Shown: piece after piece, positions 1-11,955 of the stretch
How the letters are laid out: each line of letters begins with the position of its first letter
Position numbering within the stretch: the stretch's first letter is position 1
NCBI GenBank assembly: GCA_020344755.1
Contig: CP070829.1
Span: forward strand, 537,629 to 601,628
Origin: Gemmatimonadales bacterium
GTDB lineage: Bacteria > Gemmatimonadota > Gemmatimonadetes > Longimicrobiales > Gaopeijiaceae
DNA length: 64,000 nucleotides
Reading direction: 5' to 3'
Position numbers and translations under genes: made by a program
Notes under the pieces: model-generated
Databases searched by the model: none
What the model saw: only the letters and a program-made list of their open reading frames with translations
Told to the model about the DNA's origin: nothing

Positions 1-281
1 CGAATCCACTGGCGCGCCACGAACATGGGCATGGCGCAGTGGAACTTGAACTCCACCATCTCGCTGGGTGTGGTGTGTCGGTGGCGCCGGAGGTACCGGA
101 TCAGCCCCCGGGTGGCGGAGGTCTTTCGGGTACCATACCCGTAGGATACCCGAGCCGCCCGCTCCACGCTGTCGTCAGAACCCATGTAGTCCACCAGGGA
201 CACGAAGCCGTGGTCCAGAACCGGGAAGTACCCGCCCAGGATCTCCTCGGCTGCCGGGTTGGTCGGTCGGTTCGTCTCCAT
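1..281 (-). CDS. thyX: Flavin-dependent thymidylate synthase ThyX, N-terminal part
   Basis: ThyX makes dTMP from dUMP with FAD, methylenetetrahydrofolate and NADPH. The first 93 residues are present and the rest runs off the left edge. They include the family's N-terminal pattern: LDHGFVSLVDYMG, then RAARVSYG, then RHRHTTPSEM followed by FVARQWIR. The catalytic RHRxxSxNExSxRY signature starts where the window is cut. The ATG at 281 shares one base with the stop of the upstream DinB-like gene (TGATG), so translation is probably coupled. The family assignment is confident; completeness cannot be judged. Confidence 0.9.
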   Translation of the reverse strand, partial: METNRPTNPAAEEILGGYFPVLDHGFVSLVDYMGSDDSVERAARVSYGYGTRKTSATRGLIRYLRRHRHTTPSEMVEFKFHCAMPMFVARQWI

Positions 282-847
282 CAGTCTCCTCCCCCCACTC
301 CGGGAACCAGGTTGTAGCCGGGGGGCGCAGCCCCGTTCATGCGCAGATAGGGCACCGTGGCACCCAGGGTCCACACTCCGTGCTCGTGCGCCACCTGGAC
401 GATCATCCAACGGGGACGCTCGAGCTGCCCGAAGAGGGACCCGGCTTCCTGCAGGTCCTCCGGGCTCATGGAGGCGAGCATCGCGTCCACCCGGTCGAAG
501 GCCCTGTTCACGAATTCCTTGAGGGCGTCCTTGTCATTGAGATACTCGCCCGGAGACATCCCCAGGTCGACCGCGTCCGTATCCACGCCCAGGGCGATGA
601 TGTTCACGGCCCCGGCGGCGATGTGCTCGATCTGCTGGGCGAAGTCCCGGACTCCCTCCGTGGGTGCGGTCCTCAGGCCGGACGCCGGCATGGCGTCCAC
701 CATGCCCACCACGTTGCGGCGAAGCCTCAGGAAGTCGTCCATGAGCTTGGACTTGTCCTGGGCTGCCATAGGACCCGCGAGCAGCAGGGCGATCTGCACG
801 GTCAAGAAGCAGTGGACGCCCTTGAACTGGAATCGGTGTAGCATCAT
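281..847 (-). CDS. Secreted DinB-like four-helix protein
   Basis: A 188-aa protein. It starts with a signal peptide (MMLHRF, hydrophobic stretch, PMAAQ cleavage site) and continues as a helical domain of DinB/YfiT type: MDDFLRLRRNVVGM, then a segment with E-HI-AAGAVNII, and a conserved C-terminal half with VAHEHGVWT and PYLRMNG. DinB-fold proteins are typically metal-binding, and some act as thiol-dependent S-transferases; the substrate here is unknown. The adjacent ATGs at 847 and 844 are both possible starts. Further upstream in-frame codons lack signal character. Its stop overlaps the thyX start. A role in thymidylate metabolism is not implied by the sequence. Confidence 0.75.
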   Translation of the reverse strand: MMLHRFQFKGVHCFLTVQIALLLAGPMAAQDKSKLMDDFLRLRRNVVGMVDAMPASGLRTAPTEGVRDFAQQIEHIAAGAVNIIALGVDTDAVDLGMSPGEYLNDKDALKEFVNRAFDRVDAMLASMSPEDLQEAGSLFGQLERPRWMIVQVAHEHGVWTLGATVPYLRMNGAAPPGYNLVPGVGGGD

Positions 848-1019
848 CGAATACACTGAGGCGGAAGAGATCGAGGTGCGGAGACCGGGCCGACGCCGAC
901 CCGTCCTTCCCTGGGCCGGCCATGGCCGGCTCCACCCTGCCGGCCTCGCAAGATAAGGCCCGCAGCGCGGCCCGACGATGCCGGGGCCGGCCACCCGACA
1001 CTTGACCCGAAGAGGGCCC

Positions 1020-2045
1020 TCAGGTGGCGGACAGCTCCCGTAGCCAGGCAGCGAGAGCCCGCTCGGGGTACTGCGGGCTGAATCGGTACCAATCCTCGAG
1101 CGCCGAAGGCAGAACGAGCGTCTCGGCTGCCTCGCTGGCCTCCGTTCCCTCTCGGTGGGCTCGTCGGGCGTGGGCTTCAACCCGGTCCAACAGCTCCACG
1201 AGAAGGTCCAGGTCGGCGCTGTCCGCCACGGGTCCGTGACCGGGGACGTACACGGTAGGCCGCTGACGGCGGAGCGCCCTCACCGCAGGGGTCAGGAGGG
1301 TGGGGATCGTGTCCACGAAATTGGGGAAGAAGCGATTCCAGACCAGGTCTCCGCAGAAGACCACCGAGGGGTCCGGGATCTCCACCGTCAGGTCCGAGGC
1401 CGTGTGACCCTCCCTGGGCACGAGACGCACTTCTCGATCTCCCAGGTCCACCGACGTCACCTCCCCGGAGGGCAGGTGGGCTACCCGTTCCAGGGCGTTC
1501 AGGAGCGCCTCGTCCTCGCGGCCCAGTGCCGTGTTCCGGGTGAGGGCCCGGGTGGCGGCCGTGGCTCGGATGACCGGCGCTTCCATCTCCGGGCCTGCCA
1601 GGCCCGGAAGCCCGGCGCTGTGGTCGCCGTGGTAGTGTGTGAGCACCACCTGATCCGGCCACCTCCCGGTGAGAGCTCGGGCCTGCCGGGCCATCCACGC
1701 CGCTCCCTCGGGCGTTCCGAAGGCCTCCACCATCACCACCCCGGTGCGGCCCTGGACGATCCCACCGTTGCAGAGCGTCGCGCGATCCTGCAGGGGCGTG
1801 GACACCAGAGCCCAGATGCCGGGCCCAACCTCCTCGAGACGGCCCCAGGGAACCTCCTGGACGATTTTCACACCGGGTCGGTGGGCGAACAGCGGGCGGG
1901 CCGTGCCCCCCGCGAACGCCCCCGCCAGAGTCAGCTGGGCGGTACACCCCCCAGCCAGCCGGAGGAAGTCACGACGCGGGTAATATCTACTCTGTACCTC
2001 TCCCGAGTCCGGAGGACCCGGATCCTTCCCGGTGCTCCGCTTCAT
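1020..2045 (-). CDS. Tat-exported metallo-beta-lactamase-fold hydrolase
   Basis: A 341-aa protein with a twin-arginine signal (YPRRDFLRLAGG, residues ~22-33), so it is likely exported folded. The MBL signature HYHGDHSAG supplies zinc ligands. Later metal-ligand regions are EGHTASD, CGDLVW and VPGHGP, in normal MBL order. It resembles the broad class of periplasmic MBL hydrolases, which includes quinoprotein-relay and lactonase-like members; the substrate cannot be named. The gene is divergent from the lipoprotein gene that starts at 2145. The ATG at 2045 gives a complete Tat leader, though the n-region of about 21 residues is long. Confidence 0.85.
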   Translation of the reverse strand: MKRSTGKDPGPPDSGEVQSRYYPRRDFLRLAGGCTAQLTLAGAFAGGTARPLFAHRPGVKIVQEVPWGRLEEVGPGIWALVSTPLQDRATLCNGGIVQGRTGVVMVEAFGTPEGAAWMARQARALTGRWPDQVVLTHYHGDHSAGLPGLAGPEMEAPVIRATAATRALTRNTALGREDEALLNALERVAHLPSGEVTSVDLGDREVRLVPREGHTASDLTVEIPDPSVVFCGDLVWNRFFPNFVDTIPTLLTPAVRALRRQRPTVYVPGHGPVADSADLDLLVELLDRVEAHARRAHREGTEASEAAETLVLPSALEDWYRFSPQYPERALAAWLRELSAT

Positions 2046-2487
2046 GATCGATCGGGTTCAGGGTTTCACCGGTCACGCATGGGACCCGAGGTGCGGCGGA
2101 CCGGTATCAAGAACTAGCGGAACCCGAACATACTGGAGAGTCCCATGACGCGCCCCCTCACCCTCATCGCCGCCTGTGCCTCCCTGGGTCTCGCGGGCTG
2201 CGCATCCTCGGGCTCCGGTGATCCGTTCGCGGGAGAGGCCACCGAGTCCATCGAGGTGGAGGTCGTGAACCTGAACTTCAACGATGCCACCCTCTACGCC
2301 CTTCGAATGGGTCAACGGATCCGAATGGGGGTCGTGACCGGAGCCCGCACCGAGACCTTCACCGTCCGGTGGGCCACCAGCTTTCCCCTCCGGATCGAGA
2401 TCCGCCTCCTCGGAGGGGAGCGATGCGTCACCGATGAGATCCCCGTGGACCCGGGCGACCGCATCTACCTTGAGATCCCCCAGAACC

Positions 2488-5990
<3,503 letters not shown>

Positions 5991-5997
5991 TGCTTCA

Positions 5998-6012
5998 GGA
6001 GGCGTCGCCTCC
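5998..6012 (+). other. Short hairpin after gdhA
   Basis: GGAGGC, GTC loop, GCCTCC immediately after the gdhA stop. There is no U-tract. It may slow or stabilise the 3' end of gdhA mRNA; the evidence is only the inverted repeat. Confidence 0.3.
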
Positions 6013-6048
6013 CGAGCGCTGAGCACGTCGAGCCAGGAGGATCACTCG

Positions 6049-6084
6049 GTGGCGAGCCCCCCCTCCGCTGAGACCATCCGTTGA
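6049..6084 (+). CDS. Possible leader peptide or misread N-terminus before the PPDK_N protein
   Basis: GTG at 6049 follows a consensus AGGAGG (6036-6041) with good spacing and opens an 11-codon frame (VASPPSAETIR). Its TGA (6082-6084) overlaps the TTG start of the downstream 992-aa gene. It is either a true leader peptide that couples translation, or the real N-terminus of that protein separated by a one-base shift. The sequence alone does not decide. Confidence 0.35.
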   Translation: MASPPSAETIR

Positions 6085-9059
6085 AGACCTTCTTCGACTT
6101 CTCGGAGCGGTACGGAGGACGTGCCGGAGGTTACCGCGATCTCATGCGGGAACAGATCCGGCACGTCCTCTTCGTCTCGTCGCTGTACGAGTCCTTCATC
6201 CTCGCGGAAGACGGCCTGCTGTACGAGCGGGTGCTGGGCAAGTTCCTGGAGGTCACCCCCATGGAGCCCCCGGACCTCACCCGGGTCTCGTCGGGTCGGG
6301 AGGCGCTCAGGATCCTTCACCGGCCCCCCACCCCCATCGACCTGGTCATCTCCGCACCCATGCTGGGGGACATGGACGCCTCGGAGCTGGCCACCACCAT
6401 GCGAGAGGCGGGAATTCATGTGCCCCTGGTGGTCCTGGGCTTCGACCACCGCGAACTCCGGGAGTTCGTGGAGAAGCGTCCTCAGGAGGGCATCCTCGCC
6501 CCGTTCCTCTGGCAGGGCGACGCACGGATTCTCCTCGCCATCGTGAAGACGGTGGAGGACCGCCTGAACGTGGAGCGGGACACGCGGATCGGCGTGCCCG
6601 TATTCCTGGTGGTGGAGGACAACATCCGGTTCTACTCCTCCTTCCTCCCGGTCATCTACTCGGAGGTCATGAACCTCACGCAGGCGGTGCAGGCCGAGGC
6701 CGGCAACCGCCTGCAGCGGCTGATGCGGAACCGGGCGCGTCCAAAGATCCTCCTGGCCACCACCTTCGAGCGGGCCATGAGGGACTTCGAGGCGTATCAG
6801 GACGCCATCATGGGAGTCTTCTCCGACATGGAGTTCCATAAGGGGGGCGTTCTGAACAAGGCGGCGGGCCTGAACCTGGCCCGAGCGATCCGCCGCCTCC
6901 AGCCGGACATCCCCATCGTCCTCCAGTCCTCCAACCGCGACAACGCTCGGCAAGCCTCGAGCCTCCGGGCCGGCTTCCTCCTGAAGGGTTCCCACGACCT
7001 CCTGGGCCAACTTCGGGAGGCCCTCACCGGTGACCTCTTCTTCGGGGACTTCGTGTTCCGGAATCCCGAGGAGGCGGAGCTCGCCCGGGCCGTGGACCTC
7101 AAGACTCTGGTGGAGTGCCTCAAGACGGTGCCCGAGGAGAGCATCGCCTTCCACGCCTCCCGGAACGACTTCTCCCGTTGGCTCCGGGCCAGGGCCGAGT
7201 TCGGTCTCGCATCTCACCTCCGGCCCCGGCGCCTAGAGGACTTCGCCTCGGTGGAACACCTCCGTACCGAGCTGGTGGAGACCATCGACCGCTACCGTCG
7301 AGAGCGGAATCGTGGCACGGTCACGCCCTTCCGTCCCGATCTCTTCGATGCGGAAGAAGGAATCGTGCAGATCGGCGAGGGCTCGCTGGGTGGGAAGGGC
7401 CGCGGCCTCGCTTTCGCGAGTCGCCTCCTGGACGAAGTGCGACTCTCCGATCGGTTCCCAGGGGTGAAGATCGCGGTACCGCCCGCCGTGGTCCTGGGAA
7501 CGAGCGTGTTTCACGAGTTCCTCGACGACAACGACCTTCGCGCCTTCGCACTGGAGACCCAGGACGAGGACGAGATCGTGCGTCGGTTCCTGAACACCCC
7601 GTTCTCGGAGGAAGTGCACGACGCGTTGGCGCAGATGGAGTCGGTCCTGACCGCGCCCATCGCCGTGCGCTCTTCGTCGCTACTTGAGGACTCGCCCCAC
7701 TACCCCTTCGCCGGTGTCTACGACACGTGGCTCCTCCCCAACGATGCCGAGGACCCGGCGGAGCGACTGGCGGAACTCCTGGACGCCATCCGCCGCGTCT
7801 ACGCGTCGACCTTCACTCCACGGGCCCGCTCTTTCCTGGAAGCGACGCCGTATCGGCTCGAGGAAGAGGCCATGGCGGTGATCATTCAGCGCCTGGTCGG
7901 GCACAGCTATGGAGACCGGTTCTACCCGCATTTTTCGGGGATCGCTCGATCCCACAACTACTACCCCATACCCCCGGCCCGACCCGAGGACGGGATCGTT
8001 GCCGTGGCCCTGGGCCTCGGAAAGACGGTGGCCGAAGGAGAGCCGTGCCTCCGGTTCTCTCCCCCCCATCCGGGGCACATCCTCGAGCACTCCTCACCCG
8101 AGGACATGTTGGAACACTCTCAGAGGGAGTTCTGGGCGCTCCGCCTCGGAGAGCGTCCCCCGAAGGGGGGCTGGGCTTCCGACGGCCCGCTGGCCCGGTT
8201 CAACCTGAAGGAAGCGGAGTCGGATGGATCCCTGGCGCCGGTGGCCTCGACCTACTCCGCGGCCAACGATCGGGTCTACGACGGGACCGGACGGCCCGGC
8301 GTTCGCCTCGTGACCTTCGCACCCGTCCTGAAGCACGGCGTCTTCCCCCTCGCCGAGATCGTTCGCGAGATGCTGATCCTGGGAATGGCCGGCACGAGGC
8401 TTCCCGTGGAGATCGAGTTTGCGGCCTCCCTGCCCCGGGAGGCCGGCGGTGAGGCGGAGGTCGGCTTCCTCCAGCTGCGGCCTCTGGCGTCCAGCCGGGG
8501 CGATCTGGATGTGGACGTGGAGACCGTGGCTCGGGAGGACGTGTTCTGCCAGAGCCCCTCCGTCCTGGGGCACGGTCGGGTGGCGCTGCGGGACTGGATC
8601 GTGGTGGACCGGGACGAGTTCGATCGGGCCAGGAGCACCGCGTGCGCCCAGGCCGTCGCCGACTTCAACCGTGACCTCGTCTCGGAGGGTCGTCCTTTTG
8701 GCCTGATCGGGGTCGGGCGGTGGGGCTCCACCCACCCCTGGCTTGGCATCCCGGTCCGTTGGGAGGACATCGCGGGTGCTCGCGTCATTGTGGAGGCCGG
8801 GTTCAAGGACTTCCGGGTAGCGCCCTCCCAGGGCACCCACTTCTTCCAGAACCTGGTTTCGCTGAATGTGGGCTACTTCACCGTCAACGCCGACCTGGGC
8901 GAAGGCTCCGTCGACTGGGAGTGGCTCGCCTCGCATCCGGACCGGGAGACCCGTGGCTGCGTCCACCACCTTCACTTCGACGAGCCGGCTGTGGCCATCA
9001 TGGACGGCAAGGAACGCACCGGCGTCATCGTCAAACCGGGGCGAGGGAACGGAGTCTGA
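6081..9059 (+). CDS. Receiver-like plus PEP/pyruvate-binding (PPDK_N) protein
   Basis: A 992-aa protein. Residues ~1-160 and ~170-330 each look like a response-regulator receiver fold (VSSLYESFILAEDG...DLVISAP; then VPVFLVVEDNIRFYSSFLPVIY...IVLQSS). Residues ~430-860 form a PPDK_N ATP-grasp domain as in PEP synthase: EGSLGGKGRGLAFASRLL, APIAVRSSSLLEDS, YPFAGVYDTW, MAVIIQRLVG. The phosphohistidine swivel motif (TGG..SHAA) and the PEP/pyruvate barrel of true PEP synthase are absent, so it is probably not a complete PEP synthase but an ATP-grasp phosphotransferase or signalling protein. The only in-frame start near the N-terminus is TTG at 6081, whose ribosome site may really serve the overlapping short frame at 6049. 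Related long proteins occur in several phyla without a firm function. Confidence 0.8.
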   Translation: MKTFFDFSERYGGRAGGYRDLMREQIRHVLFVSSLYESFILAEDGLLYERVLGKFLEVTPMEPPDLTRVSSGREALRILHRPPTPIDLVISAPMLGDMDASELATTMREAGIHVPLVVLGFDHRELREFVEKRPQEGILAPFLWQGDARILLAIVKTVEDRLNVERDTRIGVPVFLVVEDNIRFYSSFLPVIYSEVMNLTQAVQAEAGNRLQRLMRNRARPKILLATTFERAMRDFEAYQDAIMGVFSDMEFHKGGVLNKAAGLNLARAIRRLQPDIPIVLQSSNRDNARQASSLRAGFLLKGSHDLLGQLREALTGDLFFGDFVFRNPEEAELARAVDLKTLVECLKTVPEESIAFHASRNDFSRWLRARAEFGLASHLRPRRLEDFASVEHLRTELVETIDRYRRERNRGTVTPFRPDLFDAEEGIVQIGEGSLGGKGRGLAFASRLLDEVRLSDRFPGVKIAVPPAVVLGTSVFHEFLDDNDLRAFALETQDEDEIVRRFLNTPFSEEVHDALAQMESVLTAPIAVRSSSLLEDSPHYPFAGVYDTWLLPNDAEDPAERLAELLDAIRRVYASTFTPRARSFLEATPYRLEEEAMAVIIQRLVGHSYGDRFYPHFSGIARSHNYYPIPPARPEDGIVAVALGLGKTVAEGEPCLRFSPPHPGHILEHSSPEDMLEHSQREFWALRLGERPPKGGWASDGPLARFNLKEAESDGSLAPVASTYSAANDRVYDGTGRPGVRLVTFAPVLKHGVFPLAEIVREMLILGMAGTRLPVEIEFAASLPREAGGEAEVGFLQLRPLASSRGDLDVDVETVAREDVFCQSPSVLGHGRVALRDWIVVDRDEFDRARSTACAQAVADFNRDLVSEGRPFGLIGVGRWGSTHPWLGIPVRWEDIAGARVIVEAGFKDFRVAPSQGTHFFQNLVSLNVGYFTVNADLGEGSVDWEWLASHPDRETRGCVHHLHFDEPAVAIMDGKERTGVIVKPGRGNGV

Positions 9060-9135
9060 CCGAATCCGCCCCCGTGTCCGGATCGGAGCCGGGCACTAAG
9101 TTCCGTTACCCTCCCCACCCCCTGCCCTCAGCGCC

Positions 9136-10785
9136 ATGCGTCACGCCATTCCTGGTAGGTACCCGCTCCTCGCGCTCCTGCTCACGGCCGGGTGCGCTGC
9201 ACCGGAAGCCAGAGAGGAAATGATCGACCTTCAGGCAAAGGTGGATCAGTACGCCACCGTGCGCCTTACCGCCGACGTCTCGCACCTCACGGAAGGCGAG
9301 ATCGCCGTGGTCCGGCACCTCTTCCAGGCCATGCCGGCCATGGACCGGGTCTTCTGGCGGCAGGCGTGGGGGGACCCCGAACCCCTCCTCGCACGATCCG
9401 GGGACGACCCGGCGCTCCTGCGCTATCTCGAGATCAACTACGGACCTTGGGACCGGCTCGCGGGGGACGAGCCCTTCCTGGACGGTGTGGGACCCAAGCC
9501 GGCGGGCGCGCGCTTCTATCCAGAGGACATGTCCGACGAGGAGTTCGAAGCCGCCTCCCTCGAAAATCCCGCGCTCCGTTCCCTCTACACCATGGTCGAA
9601 CGGAGCGAGGACGGCCGATTGGTCGCTCGACCCTACCACGAGGTCTTCGCCACGGAGCACCGGGAGGCGGCCAGCCACCTGCGCGCTGCGTCTGAAGCCG
9701 CCGAGGAGCCGGGATTGAAGCGCTATCTCGAGCTCCGTGCAGACGCGCTCCTTACGGACGAGTACCAGCCCAGCGATTTCGCATGGCTGGACATGAAGGA
9801 CAATCGAATCGATGTGGTCATCGGCCCCATCGAGACGTACGAGGACCAGCGTTTCGGGCTCAAGGCCGCCCACGAGGGCTACGTCCTTCTCAAGGACATG
9901 GAATGGAGCGAGCGTCTCCAGCGCTTCGCGGCCCTCCTTCCCGGACTCCAGGAGGGCCTGCCGGTGCCCCCGGAGTACAAGCGGGAGCGACCCGGGAGCG
10001 ACTCGGACCTCAATGCATACGACGTGGTCTACTACGCGGGAGATGCGAACGCGGGCTCCAAGACCATCGCCATCAACCTCCCCAACGACGAGGAGGTCCA
10101 GTTGGCCCGTGGGACGCGGCGGCTCCAGCTGAAGAATGCCATGCGGGCCAAGTTCGACCAGATCATGGTTCCCATCGCCGCGGAGCTCATCGATCCGGAT
10201 CAGCGGGCCCACGTCACCTTCGACGCGTTCTTCGCCAACACCATGTTCCACGAAGTGGCGCACGGCCTCGGGATCAAGAACACCCTGAGCGGACGGGGGA
10301 CGGTACGGGAGGCCCTTCGGGAGCACGCTTCGCCCATGGAGGAGGGCAAGGCCGACGTCCTGGGGCTGTTCATGGTGACCCAGCTCCTACAGGAAGGCGA
10401 GATCCAGCAGGGCACGCTGGAGGACTACTACGTGACCTTCCTGGCGGGGATCTTCCGGTCGGTCCGCTTCGGCGCATCCAGCGCACACGGACAGGCCAAC
10501 ATGGTCCGCTTCAACTACTTCCAGGAGCAGGGCGCCTTCACGCGGGATCCCGGGTCCGGGACCTACAGAGTGGACATGGAAGCCATGCGGACTGCGGTGG
10601 ACGGCCTGAGCCGCTTGATCCTCACGCTCCAGGGAGACGGAGACTACGACGCCGTTGACGCCCTGATGGCGGAGAAGGGCGTGGTCCCGACCGCGCTCCT
10701 GGCCGACCTGGACCGGCTGGCCGAGGCAGGGATTCCCGTGGACATCGTCTTCGAGCAGGGAGAGTCGGTGCTCCTCGAGCGGTAG
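9136..10785 (+). CDS. M49-like (dipeptidyl-peptidase III family) zinc peptidase lipoprotein
   Basis: A 549-aa predicted lipoprotein (MRHAIPGRYPLLALLLTAGC). The zinc motif FHEVAHGLGIK (HExxH, residues ~371-380) is followed by the second motif EEGKADVLG (~397-405), matching the M49 arrangement HExx(G)H plus EExxAD/E. M49 enzymes remove dipeptides from the N-termini of short peptides; bacterial members are often shorter than the ~720-aa eukaryotic DPP III. An N-terminal region with GPWDRL and GARFYPEDM is typical of this branch. The ATG at 9136 gives the lipobox directly. It lies 76 bp after the PPDK_N gene with no obvious functional link. Confidence 0.85.
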   Translation: MRHAIPGRYPLLALLLTAGCAAPEAREEMIDLQAKVDQYATVRLTADVSHLTEGEIAVVRHLFQAMPAMDRVFWRQAWGDPEPLLARSGDDPALLRYLEINYGPWDRLAGDEPFLDGVGPKPAGARFYPEDMSDEEFEAASLENPALRSLYTMVERSEDGRLVARPYHEVFATEHREAASHLRAASEAAEEPGLKRYLELRADALLTDEYQPSDFAWLDMKDNRIDVVIGPIETYEDQRFGLKAAHEGYVLLKDMEWSERLQRFAALLPGLQEGLPVPPEYKRERPGSDSDLNAYDVVYYAGDANAGSKTIAINLPNDEEVQLARGTRRLQLKNAMRAKFDQIMVPIAAELIDPDQRAHVTFDAFFANTMFHEVAHGLGIKNTLSGRGTVREALREHASPMEEGKADVLGLFMVTQLLQEGEIQQGTLEDYYVTFLAGIFRSVRFGASSAHGQANMVRFNYFQEQGAFTRDPGSGTYRVDMEAMRTAVDGLSRLILTLQGDGDYDAVDALMAEKGVVPTALLADLDRLAEAGIPVDIVFEQGESVLLER

Positions 10786-10825
10786 CCTCCGCGATCCCAG
10801 CGCCAGGGCGGGAAGAACACGTCCG

Positions 10826-11605
10826 TCAGAAACGCCAGAGGATGATGGAGAGGGTGGTCACCAGACCAATGCCAACCTGGAGCCAGGTCACCCAATCCCT
10901 GGGCTCGGCACGCTGGGGAATGCGGATCTCGTCGCCGGCCTGGAGGCTCATCTGGTCCAGCGTCCGCCCTTGTTGCCGGGCCTGGGCCACCGCTTCGGCG
11001 TCCCACAGGAGCTCTCCCATGCGGTAGATCTCGATTCCTTCGAAGTCCGCCGTCGGGGCCTGGCCACTGATGGCGGTCCCGATGCGCGTGATGGCCGGGA
11101 GATACACCTCACCTTGCTCCGTCACGCCCACGAAGGCCAGCCGGATGGTCGGATCCGCCGCTCGAATCATCGGATCCCTCAGGAAGCGCTCCAGCTCCGA
11201 CTGCAAGTGTCCCCGAAGCTCGGAGCGAAGAAGGCCCTCCAGGCTCACGCCACCGATGGGATCCACGTAGACGGAGGGGCCCGGGTCCACCTCGAGGGTG
11301 TCCGCCAGCCACGTTTCGCCCTGCAGGGCCACGGAGAGGAAGATCCGGTCTCCGGTGCGGAAATCCCCTTCGAGAAGCCGCGTCTCGATCAGGCTGGCTT
11401 CATCGCGGGCCCGGGCCCGCAGCGATTCCGAGTACGCCGTGGACGCCGCAGTGGAGCGGAGCTCGCCCAGGAGCGCTTCGAGATCGGCCCGCGTCTCCAG
11501 CATGCGCTGGGCATCGGAGAGGTTGGCACCGGGGGGCACGGTGGTCTGCTGCGCACCCAGTCCAGACGCTCCCAGGAGCGCCGCCGCCAGGATCATCCAT
11601 CGCAT
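10826..11605 (-). CDS. Wza-like polysaccharide export protein with SLBB-type domain
   Basis: A 259-aa protein with a signal peptide (MRWMILAAALLGASGLGAQ). A coiled region (residues ~30-75) is followed by a poly-export-like segment (TGDRIFLSVALQGE ... DTLEVDPGPSVYVDPIGGVSLEGLL) and an SLBB-type segment ending in LQAGDEIRIPQ. It closes with a transmembrane helix (VTWLQVGIGLVTTLSIILW). Wza-type proteins form outer-membrane capsule/EPS export channels; this one is short and its C-terminal helix fits the spanning helix. The start has a GAGG site six bases upstream. The wzc-like gene is 1.3 kb away, supporting a role in EPS secretion. Confidence 0.75.
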   Translation of the reverse strand: MRWMILAAALLGASGLGAQQTTVPPGANLSDAQRMLETRADLEALLGELRSTAASTAYSESLRARARDEASLIETRLLEGDFRTGDRIFLSVALQGETWLADTLEVDPGPSVYVDPIGGVSLEGLLRSELRGHLQSELERFLRDPMIRAADPTIRLAFVGVTEQGEVYLPAITRIGTAISGQAPTADFEGIEIYRMGELLWDAEAVAQARQQGRTLDQMSLQAGDEIRIPQRAEPRDWVTWLQVGIGLVTTLSIILWRF

Positions 11606-11955
11606 AAGAAGCCTCGATCGCGGAGTGTATTATCTCCCGTAGGACTCAATCTATACCTTGCAGCGGCGCCGTGACGACCCCCGAGTTCCTCGTTGCACCG
11701 CCGCAACGGAGGCGCGAGGGATGCAACAACTCTCCCACCCTCGCTCCTGGGACGGAGCTTGGAGGGGGAGGTGGCGCGCACCCCAGAAGTCCGCGCGGAG
11801 CCGAGAGTTCCGCCACACGGTCCCGTGCTACGCCTCCCCTCGAATTCCATTGCACGAATCGTGCAGCGATTTGGGCCGGGCTTGACCATATCCCAGGCCC
11901 GGCTGCAAAATCACGGGTTGTTTTCGTGCTTGAGTCACTCCTCGAGAGACGTTCG
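11606..11955. other. Divergent intergenic region of the EPS locus
   Basis: 350 bp between the Wza-like gene and the receiver/degenerate-GGDEF gene, locally less GC-rich. A reasonable plus-strand promoter is at 11882-11911. Facing the Wza-like gene, A/T-rich elements (TATAGA and GATAAT on the minus strand near 11630-11655) might form a promoter, but spacing to any -35 is poor. Confidence 0.45.
11882..11911 (+). promoter_or_regulatory. Candidate sigma-70-type promoter
   Basis: TTGACC (11882-11887) and CAAAAT (11906-11911) are separated by 18 bp. Transcription would start about 11918, just before the GTG codons at 11926 and 11956. Confidence 0.4.
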
